A stretch of DNA of 13,735 nucleotides from an uncultured beta proteobacterium (GTDB lineage: Bacteria > Pseudomonadota > Gammaproteobacteria > Burkholderiales > Rhodocyclaceae): positions 1 through 13,735 of the forward strand of contig CAIZKA010000244.1 in NCBI GenBank assembly GCA_903933395.1. The letters run 5' to 3'. Position numbers and translations under genes: made by a program. Positions 1 to 5,909 of the stretch are shown in pieces (position 1 is the stretch's first letter; each line of letters starts with the position of its first letter). The notes below the pieces were generated by a model, which was not told the origin of the DNA, made no database searches, and saw nothing but the letters and a program-made list of their open reading frames with translations.

Positions 1-61
1 CACCGACATTACCCCGATTCCCCACAACGGATGCCGGCCGCCCAAGCGCCGCCGCATCTAA
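1..61 (+). CDS. rpsK: 30S ribosomal protein S11, C-terminal end (partial)
   Basis: Only the last 19 codons and the TAA stop (59-61) are in the window; the gene begins upstream. The frame ends in TDITPIPHNGCRPPKRRRI, which is the very conserved C-terminus of bacterial S11. S11 is a small-subunit platform protein beside 16S rRNA at the mRNA exit region. It lies 20 nt before rpsD, in the normal alpha-operon order (rpsM-rpsK-rpsD-rpoA-rplQ), so the call is secure despite its short length. Confidence 0.95.
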   Translation, partial: TDITPIPHNGCRPPKRRRI

Positions 62-81
62 GGCAATAAGGATACGACACC

Positions 82-711
82 ATGGCCCGCAACCTAGATG
101 CCAAGTGCCGCCAGTGCCGCCGCGAGGGCGAGAAACTCTTCCTCAAAGGCGAGAAGTGCTTCACTGACAAATGTTCCGTCGAGCGCCGTGCCTACGCGCC
201 AGGCCAGCACGGCCAGAAGTCCGGTCAGCGTTTGTCCGGTTACGGTACGCAACTGCGCGAAAAGCAAAAAATCCGTCGCATTTACGGCGTCCTTGAGCGG
301 CAGTTCCGCAAGGTGTTCGGCGATGCCGAGCGCAAAAAGGGACAGACCGGCGAGAACCTGCTGAAGCTGCTTGAAGGCCGTCTCGATACGGTGGCGTACC
401 GCATGGGCTTCGGCGTCTCGCGCGCAGAAGCGCGGCAGGTGGTTCGCCACAACGGGGTCCTGATCAATGGCAAGCGCGTGGATATTCCCTCCTACAACGT
501 GCGCCCCGGCGATGTAATCCAGCTGCTCGACAGCACCCGCAGTCACCTGCGCACCAAAGCTGCGCTCGAAGCCGCCGAGTCGCGCGGTTTCCCCGTGTGG
601 CTAGAAGTTGATGTCAAGGCCGGCAAGGGTATTTTCAAATCATACCCGGCACGTGAAGATCTGCCGCCGTCAATCAGCGAAGGTCTGGTTGTCGAACTGT
701 ATTCTCGCTAA
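82..711 (+). CDS. rpsD: 30S ribosomal protein S4
   Basis: This encodes S4, a primary 16S rRNA-binding protein that nucleates small-subunit assembly; in enterobacteria it also represses translation of the alpha operon. The product is 209 aa, close to the 206 aa of E. coli. The N-terminus has four cysteines at residues 9, 12, 26 and 31 (CX2C-X13-CX4C), the zinc-binding 'C+' form of S4 that E. coli lacks. The APGQHG motif near residues 39-44 and an S4 RNA-binding domain from about residue 98 to 160 follow. The ATG at 82 is preceded by AAGG at 68-71, about 10 nt upstream. Autoregulation cannot be judged because the operon leader is outside the window. Confidence 0.98.
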   Translation: MARNLDAKCRQCRREGEKLFLKGEKCFTDKCSVERRAYAPGQHGQKSGQRLSGYGTQLREKQKIRRIYGVLERQFRKVFGDAERKKGQTGENLLKLLEGRLDTVAYRMGFGVSRAEARQVVRHNGVLINGKRVDIPSYNVRPGDVIQLLDSTRSHLRTKAALEAAESRGFPVWLEVDVKAGKGIFKSYPAREDLPPSISEGLVVELYSR

Positions 712-723
712 CGAGTAGTTTTG

Positions 724-750
724 CGCCTGGCGTCCACCGGACGCCAGGCG
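724..750 (+). promoter_or_regulatory. Perfect 12-bp hairpin between rpsD and rpoA
   Basis: Positions 724-735 (CGCCTGGCGTCC) are exactly complementary to 739-750 with a 3-nt ACC loop. It is very stable and lies in the 61-nt rpsD-rpoA gap. No T-run follows (TCGTACATTT), so a classic intrinsic terminator is unlikely. An RNA-processing or stability element, or a partial attenuator setting rpoA output, is more plausible. The structure is read directly; its function is inferred. Confidence 0.6.
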
Positions 751-762
751 TCGTACATTTGA

Positions 763-766
763 AGGA
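763..766 (+). promoter_or_regulatory. Ribosome binding site that decides the rpoA start
   Basis: AGGA (within GAAGGA, 761-766) directly abuts an ATG at 767 but is 6 nt from the in-frame ATG at 773. Normal Shine-Dalgarno spacing therefore favours 773, giving MHTLLKPRSIDV rather than MHMHTLLKP. Confidence 0.7.
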
Positions 767-772
767 ATGCAC

Positions 773-1750
773 ATGCACACACTTCTGAAACCCCGCAGTA
801 TCGATGTCCAGCAGCTTTCGCCGCTGCATGCCCGTGTGGTCATGGAGCCGTTCGAGCGTGGCTACGGCCACACGCTTGGCAACGCCCTGCGCCGCATTCT
901 GCTGTCCTCCATGGAAGGCGTGGCGCCGACCGAGGTGTCCATTGAAGGCGTGCTGCACGAGTATTCGACGCTGGACGGCGTTCGCGAGGACGTGGTTGAC
1001 GTTCTGTTGAACCTCAAGGGAGTGGTGCTGAAGATGCACAACCGGCGCGAGGCTACTCTGACCCTCTCCAGAAACGGCGAAGGCGTGGTCACGGCGCGGG
1101 ACATTGAAACCACCCATGACGTCGAGATCGTCAATCCGGACCACGTGATTGCCCATATCGCTCCCGGCGGCAAGCTCAACATGCAGATCCGTGTCGAATC
1201 CGGCCGCGGCTACGTTCCGGCCAACCAGCGTGAAATCGCTCGGGAGAACCGCGCCATCGGCCAGATCATGCTCGACGCCTCGTTCAGTCCGGTGCGCCGC
1301 GTCAGCTATTCCGTCGAGTCCGCCCGCGTCGAACAGCGTACCGACCTCGACAAACTGATCCTCGACATCGAAACCAATGGCGCGATCGACAATGCCGAAG
1401 AGGCCGTGCGCACCGCGGCCCGCATCCTCATGGAGCAGCTGTCGGTGTTCGCCGATCTCGAAGGCACGCCGATGTCGGCCGAAGCGCCGAAGCAGACCTC
1501 GGTGGATCCGGTTCTGGTGCGTCCGGTGGACGACCTGGAACTGACCGTTCGCTCGGCCAACTGCCTCAAGGCGGAGAACATCTATTACATCGGTGACCTC
1601 ATCCAGCGCACCGAGACTGAACTGCTGAAGACCCCGAACCTGGGTCGCAAGTCGCTCAACGAAATCAAGGAAGTGCTGGCTTCGCGCGGCCTTACCCTGG
1701 GCATGAAGCTCGAAAGCTGGCCGCCCGCCGGCCTCGAGAAGCTGTCCTGA
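773..1750 (+). CDS. rpoA: DNA-directed RNA polymerase alpha subunit
   Basis: RpoA dimerises to scaffold beta and beta' and contacts UP elements and activators. The product is 325 aa from the ATG at 773 (E. coli alpha is 329 aa). The N-terminal assembly domain carries GYGHTLGNALRRILLSSMEG at about residues 30-49, the dimer and beta-binding face. A flexible linker around residues 230-250 leads to the C-terminal domain from about residue 253, with the DNA-contacting VRSANCLKAE segment. R260, N263 and C264 correspond to E. coli R265, N268 and C269, and NLGRKSLNEIKEVLASRG follows. It is the fourth gene of the alpha operon. The nearby CysB is the kind of regulator that often contacts this C-terminal domain, but nothing here tests that. 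Confidence 0.98.
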   Translation: MHTLLKPRSIDVQQLSPLHARVVMEPFERGYGHTLGNALRRILLSSMEGVAPTEVSIEGVLHEYSTLDGVREDVVDVLLNLKGVVLKMHNRREATLTLSRNGEGVVTARDIETTHDVEIVNPDHVIAHIAPGGKLNMQIRVESGRGYVPANQREIARENRAIGQIMLDASFSPVRRVSYSVESARVEQRTDLDKLILDIETNGAIDNAEEAVRTAARILMEQLSVFADLEGTPMSAEAPKQTSVDPVLVRPVDDLELTVRSANCLKAENIYYIGDLIQRTETELLKTPNLGRKSLNEIKEVLASRGLTLGMKLESWPPAGLEKLS

Positions 1751-1756
1751 TCGCAA

Positions 1757-1774
1757 GCCGGGCATTGTCCCGGC
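1757..1774 (+). promoter_or_regulatory. Small hairpin after rpoA
   Basis: GCCGGG (1757-1762) pairs with CCCGGC (1769-1774) around a 6-nt loop, starting 6 nt after the rpoA stop. The downstream sequence (GCGTTAATTCTTGTTT) is only mildly T-rich. It could be a weak attenuator or a 3'-end-stabilising structure between rpoA and rplQ. Confidence 0.35.
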
Positions 1775-1831
1775 GCGTTAATTCTTGTTTCACTTGCAGC
1801 ACTGAATCACCACTACTCGATAACCATTAAC

Positions 1832-1857
1832 CGGCCACTTGCATTGCGCGGTGGCCG
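1832..1857 (+). promoter_or_regulatory. Hairpin immediately before the rplQ ribosome binding site
   Basis: CGGCCAC (1832-1838) is complementary to GTGGCCG (1851-1857) with a 12-nt loop. It ends 8 nt before the GAGGG Shine-Dalgarno at 1866-1870. The position would allow an effect on rplQ translation or on leader stability, but this is inference from structure only. Confidence 0.35.
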
Positions 1858-1877
1858 CAAAAAACGAGGGAATCAAA

Positions 1878-2270
1878 ATGCGTCACGGTAACGGACTTCG
1901 CAAACTCAATCGGACCTCGGCACATCGCCAGGCGATGCTGCGCAACATGGCGGTATCGCTGCTGCGCCACGAGGCCATCAAGACCACCCTGCCCAAGGCC
2001 AAGGAATTGCGCCGCGTGGTGGAACCCCTGATCACTCTGGGCAAGAAGCCCAGCCTGGCCAATCGTCGCCTGGCCTTCGATCGCACGCGCGACCGCGACA
2101 TCGTCGGCAAGCTGTTCGACGTGCTCGGCCCGCGTTATGCCGCCCGCAATGGCGGCTACCTGCGCATCCTGAAGATGGGCTTCCGCATCGGCGACAACGC
2201 GCCGATGGCCTTCGTCGAACTGCTGGATCGCCCGGCCGGGGAAGTGGTCGAAGCGGCAGCCGCCGAATAA
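1878..2270 (+). CDS. rplQ: 50S ribosomal protein L17
   Basis: L17 is a large-subunit protein near the peptide exit tunnel. The product is 130 aa (E. coli 127 aa) and begins with the highly conserved MRHGNGLRKLNRTSAHRQAM. It contains LLRHEAIKTTLPKAKELRRVVEPLITLGKK and ends in an Ala/Glu-rich tail. The ATG at 1878 is chosen because it gives this family N-terminus and has GAGGG at 1866-1870, 7 nt upstream. An earlier in-frame ATG at 1839 would add a non-conserved extension inside the leader hairpin. It is the last gene of the alpha operon, separated from rpoA by an unusually roomy 127-nt spacer and followed by a terminator. Confidence 0.98.
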   Translation: MRHGNGLRKLNRTSAHRQAMLRNMAVSLLRHEAIKTTLPKAKELRRVVEPLITLGKKPSLANRRLAFDRTRDRDIVGKLFDVLGPRYAARNGGYLRILKMGFRIGDNAPMAFVELLDRPAGEVVEAAAAE

Positions 2271-2286
2271 GGCTCCCGCTTCGGAC

Positions 2287-2315
2287 AAAAAAGCCAGGCA
2301 TCGCCTGGCTTTTTT
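2287..2315. terminator. Bidirectional intrinsic terminator between rplQ and cysN
   Basis: AGCCAGGC (2292-2299) pairs with GCCTGGCT (2303-2310) across an ATC loop. An A-tract lies on the left (2287-2291) and a T-tract on the right (2311-2315). Both strands therefore read as GC hairpin plus U-run. It lies between the convergent rplQ (plus) and cysN (minus) and probably stops both operons. Confidence 0.93.
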
Positions 2316-2336
2316 ATTTTCTGCGACGACAGGGAG

Positions 2337-3635
2337 CTAAAGAATCATTCCTGCCCCGACCGTGTTGTTGGTGCTTTCGTCGATGACGATGAAGGCCCCG
2401 GTGGCGCGGTTCTCGGCGTAGCGATCAACGACCAGCGGCTGGGCCAGCTTGAAGGAAACGCGGGCGATGTCGTTCATGCCGATTTCACCGGCGGCGACCT
2501 GCTGCAGGGAGTTGATGTCGAGCCGGTAGGCAATTTCATCGAGCAGGGCGCGGGCGTCGCGCGTGGTCTGGCGGATCAGGTATTTGCGGCGGGCATCGAG
2601 GGGACTTTCACCCATCCAGCACAGCATGGCTTCGATGCGCCGTGTCACCAGCGCCGACTCCCTGGCATCGCCGCGGACGATCATGTCGCCGCGCGAGATG
2701 TCGATCTCGTCTTCCAGCAACAGCGTCACCGACTGCTCGGCGACGGCGCGCGGCAGGGACCGGCCGCCGATCTGGATGCCCTTGATGCGGCTGTGGCGCT
2801 CGGAAGGGAGCACCACAACTTCATCGCCTACCTCAATCCCGCCCGATTCGACCCGACCCATGAAGCCGCGGTAGTCATGCAGCAGGGGGTCGTCGGCCTT
2901 CTGCGGACGGCAGACAAACTGTACCGGGAAACGGAAGCGCTCGTCGCTTGCGCTGTGCGCGGCTGGTGCGGACTCAAGGATATCGATCAGGGTCGGTCCT
3001 TCGTACCAGCCGAGATTGTCCCCGCGATCGACCAGCATGTCGCCGTTCAAGGCCGACAGGGGAATGAAGCGCACATCCTTTATGCCGAGTTGTTGCGCAA
3101 ACGCCAGGTATTCCAGACGGATGCGCTCGAACACGGCACGGTCGTAGCCGATCAGGTCCATCTTGTTCACCGCCACCAGCAGGTGGGGAATGCCGACCAG
3201 GTGGGCCAGGTAGGAATGGCGCCGGGTTTGGGTGAGGACGCCTTTGCGTGCATCGATCAGGATGATCGCCAGGTCGGCGGTCGAGGCGGCGGTGACCATG
3301 TTGCGCGTGTATTGCTCGTGGCCGGGCGCGTCGGCGATGATGTACTTGCGGCGGCCGGTGCTGAAGTAGCGATAGGCGACGTCGATGGTGATGCCCTGTT
3401 CGCGTTCGGCCTGCAGTCCGTCGGTCAGCAGCGAGAGGTCGACCGCCTCCATGCCGCGCCGCAGTGAGGTCTTCTCGATGGCGTGCAGAGTGTCGGCAAG
3501 AATCGCCTTGGTGTCGAAGAGCAGGCGGCCGATCAGCGTGCTCTTGCCGTCATCGACGCTGCCGCAGGTGAGGAACCGCAGCAGGCCGTTGTCTACCGGA
3601 CTGCCGAACTCGGGGATGTGTTCGATCGCACTCAT
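2337..3635 (-). CDS. cysN: Sulfate adenylyltransferase subunit 1 (GTPase subunit)
   Basis: CysN is the GTPase subunit of ATP sulfurylase; it couples GTP hydrolysis to CysD making adenosine 5'-phosphosulfate (APS) from ATP and sulfate. The product is 432 aa, slightly shorter than E. coli CysN (475 aa). An EF-Tu-like GTPase domain shows the P-loop GSVDDGKS (residues 25-32), the DAPGHEQ switch motif (102-108) and NKMD (157-160). Beta-barrel domains follow. No APS-kinase (CysC) domain is fused at the C-terminus. The ATG at 3633-3635 overlaps the cysD TGA by one base (TGATG), implying translational coupling. The open frame continues upstream of this ATG through cysD, but the family N-terminus MSAIEHIPEFGSPVDNGLLR fixes the start. 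It is the last gene of the operon. Confidence 0.96.
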   Translation of the reverse strand: MSAIEHIPEFGSPVDNGLLRFLTCGSVDDGKSTLIGRLLFDTKAILADTLHAIEKTSLRRGMEAVDLSLLTDGLQAEREQGITIDVAYRYFSTGRRKYIIADAPGHEQYTRNMVTAASTADLAIILIDARKGVLTQTRRHSYLAHLVGIPHLLVAVNKMDLIGYDRAVFERIRLEYLAFAQQLGIKDVRFIPLSALNGDMLVDRGDNLGWYEGPTLIDILESAPAAHSASDERFRFPVQFVCRPQKADDPLLHDYRGFMGRVESGGIEVGDEVVVLPSERHSRIKGIQIGGRSLPRAVAEQSVTLLLEDEIDISRGDMIVRGDARESALVTRRIEAMLCWMGESPLDARRKYLIRQTTRDARALLDEIAYRLDINSLQQVAAGEIGMNDIARVSFKLAQPLVVDRYAENRATGAFIVIDESTNNTVGAGMIL

Positions 3636-4570
3636 CAGAAATAGCCTTCCTTCTTGCGCTGCTCCATCGCGGCCTCGGAGGCCTGGTCGTCGAGCCGGGT
3701 CGCGCCGCGCTCGGTGATCGTGGTGGTTGCCGTTTCGGCGATGATCTTGTCCACCGTGTCGGCGTCCGATTCCACAGGCGCCGTGCAGGTGATGTCGCCG
3801 ACGGTGCGAAAGCGAACCCGCAGCTGCTCGATCACGTCGCCGTCGCGCGCCGGCGTCAGGTCGGTAACGGGCTGCAACAGATTCCCCTTGCGGACCACCG
3901 GGCGTATATGGGCGAAGTAGATCGGCGGCAGGGCCAGGCCTTCGCGCGCGATGTACTGCCAGACGTCGAGTTCGGTCCAGTTCGAAATCGGGAAGGCGCG
4001 GATGTTCTCGCCCTTGTGCACGCGGGCGTTGAACAGGTCCCACAGTTCGGGGCGCTGGTTCTTCGGATCCCAGCCGCCGAATTCGTCGCGGAAGGAAAAG
4101 ATGCGCTCCTTGGCGCGGGCTTTTTCCTCGTCGCGGCGTGCGCCGCCGATGCAGGCGTCGAAGCCGAATTCCTCGATGGCCTCGAGCAGGGTCACCGACT
4201 GGTGTTTGTTGCGCGATTCGTCGGCTGACTTGAGGCGCACCGTGCCGCGCGCCATGGAGCTTTCGACGGAGCGGACGATCAGGCGCTCGTTCAGTTCGCA
4301 GGCACGGGCATCGCGGAAGTCGATGACTTCGGAATAGTTGTGTCCGGTGTCGATGTGCAGCAGCGGAAACGGAAAGCGGCCGGGGCGGAAGGCCTTTTCC
4401 GCCAGACGAAGAAGGACGATGGAATCCTTGCCGCCGGAGAACAGCAGTGCCGGATTGCTGCATTGGCCCGCCACTTCGCGCAGGATGTAGATCGCCTCAG
4501 CTTCGAGCCAGTCGAGGTGGTCGAGGGCCGGGCGCAGCGGCAGAACCGGATCGAGGATGGGCGCGTTCAT
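3635..4570 (-). CDS. cysD: Sulfate adenylyltransferase subunit 2
   Basis: CysD is the catalytic subunit of the CysDN ATP sulfurylase that forms APS from sulfate and ATP. The product is 311 aa (E. coli 302 aa). It is an adenine-nucleotide alpha-hydrolase-type fold with the PP-loop FSGGKDS (residues 44-50), LHIDTGHNYSEVIDFRD (about 71-87) and GGARRDEEKARAKERIFSFR (142-161). The GWDPKNQRPELW segment and C-terminal EQRKKEGYF are typical of the family. The ATG at 4568-4570 overlaps the cysH stop by four bases (ATGA). A start further upstream at 4648 would place a basic, unconserved extension inside cysH and is not credible. Cotranscribed with cysH and cysN. Confidence 0.96.
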   Translation of the reverse strand: MNAPILDPVLPLRPALDHLDWLEAEAIYILREVAGQCSNPALLFSGGKDSIVLLRLAEKAFRPGRFPFPLLHIDTGHNYSEVIDFRDARACELNERLIVRSVESSMARGTVRLKSADESRNKHQSVTLLEAIEEFGFDACIGGARRDEEKARAKERIFSFRDEFGGWDPKNQRPELWDLFNARVHKGENIRAFPISNWTELDVWQYIAREGLALPPIYFAHIRPVVRKGNLLQPVTDLTPARDGDVIEQLRVRFRTVGDITCTAPVESDADTVDKIIAETATTTITERGATRLDDQASEAAMEQRKKEGYF

Positions 4571-5358
4571 GTTGCCGCCGTCCCGCCGGCGCCGACTTCC
4601 GGCTTGGTCACGCGCACCAGCTTGCCATCGACCAGATGCAGACCGCATTCCTTAGTTTCTGGAGCTTCCCACCACCAGCGGCCGGCGCGTACATCCTCTC
4701 CGGGCTGGATGGCGCGGGTGCAGGGGGCGCAGCCGATGCTCGGATAGTTCCGGTCGTGCAAGGCGTTGTAGGGCACCTGGTTGGCGCGCAGATAGACCCA
4801 GACCTCGCGCTCGCTCCAGTCGGCCAGCGGGCTGATCTTGACCAGGTTGTTGGCGCTGTCGAAGCTCACGGTCTTGAGCTTTTCGCGTGTCGGCGACTGC
4901 GCCGCGCGCAGACCGGTGATCCAGGCCTGCTTGCCGGCCAGCGCGCGCTGCAGCGGCTCGATCTTGCGGGCGTGGCAGCAGGCCTTGCGTGCTTCCACCG
5001 AATCGTAAAAGCCATTGATGCCGAAGCCGGCGACGAATTCCTGCACCGTGTTGTGGCGCGGGGCGAAGATCTCGATCCGGTGGCCATAGCGGCGCTCGGC
5101 CGCGGCCATCAGCTCAATGGTCTCGGCAGGGAGGCGGCCGGTATCCAGCGAAAAAATGCCGATGTCGATGCCGTCATTCCAGATCATGTCGGTCAGCACC
5201 ATGTCCTCTGCGCCAAGACTGTTGGCGAACACCACAGGCGCGTAATCGCGCGCGACGTCGCGCAGCAGGCGCCGCACCGCCGCAGATTTTTCGGCAACGG
5301 TGTCGACCAGTTTCGCGTCGGCCAGATCGGGGATGGCGGGCAGAATTTCGCGCAGCAT
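4567..5358 (-). CDS. cysH: Assimilatory adenylylsulfate (APS) reductase, [4Fe-4S] type
   Basis: This cytoplasmic enzyme reduces activated sulfate to sulfite using thioredoxin-like donors. The product is 263 aa, with a PP-loop-like fold: FANSLGAEDMVL (about 44-55) and FSLDTGRLPAET (about 69-80). Cys127-Cys128 and Cys210-x2-Cys213 form the two pairs that bind [4Fe-4S] in bacterial APS reductases, and KECGLH (Cys238) supplies the catalytic cysteine. PAPS reductases such as that of E. coli lack the cluster cysteines, so APS is the predicted substrate. That agrees with the absence of cysC here. The ATG at 5356-5358 has AAGGAAG at 5364-5370. It begins 23 nt after the DUF934 gene and overlaps cysD by 4 nt. 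Confidence 0.95.
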   Translation of the reverse strand: MLREILPAIPDLADAKLVDTVAEKSAAVRRLLRDVARDYAPVVFANSLGAEDMVLTDMIWNDGIDIGIFSLDTGRLPAETIELMAAAERRYGHRIEIFAPRHNTVQEFVAGFGINGFYDSVEARKACCHARKIEPLQRALAGKQAWITGLRAAQSPTREKLKTVSFDSANNLVKISPLADWSEREVWVYLRANQVPYNALHDRNYPSIGCAPCTRAIQPGEDVRAGRWWWEAPETKECGLHLVDGKLVRVTKPEVGAGGTAAT

Positions 5359-5381
5359 GGCAGCTTCCTTCGTGTTTCGGT

Positions 5382-5909
5382 TCAGGCGGCCCGTCGGCGG
5401 AACAGGGGCAGCGGCTGGACCGCGTTACCCTGGTAGCTCTCGGGAAAATCGTCGAATGCGGCCAGTGCTTCTTCGGCGCTCTTGCCTTCGCCGATGACGA
5501 AGGCATCGAAGCCGACACCATTGAGAAAGAAGATCTGGTCGCGGCCGATGTCGCCGAAGGCGCGCAGCTCGCCGTCATAGCCATAGCGCTCGCGCAGCAG
5601 GCGGGCGGTGGAATAGCCGCGGCCGTCGGTGAACTTCGGGAAATGCACGGCGATTACCGTGAAGTCGTCGATGTCGGCGGCGATCTCGGCGATGTCGTCC
5701 TCCGGAGCCAGCCAGATGCCCAGCGGCGTGCCGTGTTCGTATTCACGGGCGATCAGGCAGGACTTCTTCGCCTTCCAGACCGAGACCGGCACCAGCAGCG
5801 GGCCGACCGGCAGGCAGACGTCGAAGGGTGCCTCGCCATCGACCAGGGTCACGACTTTCCATGCGTCATCCTGCAGGCGACGCTCCTTGATGATCTGTTT
5901 GTTAGCCAT
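5382..5909 (-). CDS. DUF934 family protein linked to sulfite reductase
   Basis: A 175-aa protein of the DUF934 family (PF06073), whose members are found almost exclusively next to cysI or cysH in proteobacteria and whose biochemical role I do not know to be established. Visible conserved blocks are FPKFTDGRGYSTARLLRERY (90-109) and a GDIGRDQIFFLNGVGFDAF stretch (119-137) near the C-terminus. There is no signal peptide, membrane helix or cysteine-cluster motif. The start at 5907-5909 is supported by GGAGAG about 6 nt upstream and by the family N-terminus. It overlaps the end of cysI by 8 nt, so the two are probably translationally coupled. A partner, chaperone or electron-transfer role with CysI is inference from context. 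Confidence 0.9.
   Translation of the reverse strand: MANKQIIKERRLQDDAWKVVTLVDGEAPFDVCLPVGPLLVPVSVWKAKKSCLIAREYEHGTPLGIWLAPEDDIAEIAADIDDFTVIAVHFPKFTDGRGYSTARLLRERYGYDGELRAFGDIGRDQIFFLNGVGFDAFVIGEGKSAEEALAAFDDFPESYQGNAVQPLPLFRRRAA

Noticed and set aside
767..772. ATG at 767 as the rpoA start
   Set aside because: It directly abuts the GAAGGA ribosome site with no spacing; the ATG at 773 has a 6-nt spacer.
674..1765. Long minus-strand open frame (363 codons) opposite rpoA
   Set aside because: It is antisense to an unmistakable rpoA and shows no recognisable protein family; such frames arise from GC-rich codon bias.
3636..4463. Apparent N-terminal extension of CysN by 276 residues
   Set aside because: It is an open reading frame running through cysD in another frame. 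CysD is well conserved there, and CysN has its own normal N-terminus coupled to the cysD stop.
4447..5436. Plus-strand open frame (329 codons) opposite cysH
   Set aside because: Antisense to cysH, whose cluster and catalytic cysteines are all intact; no family resemblance.
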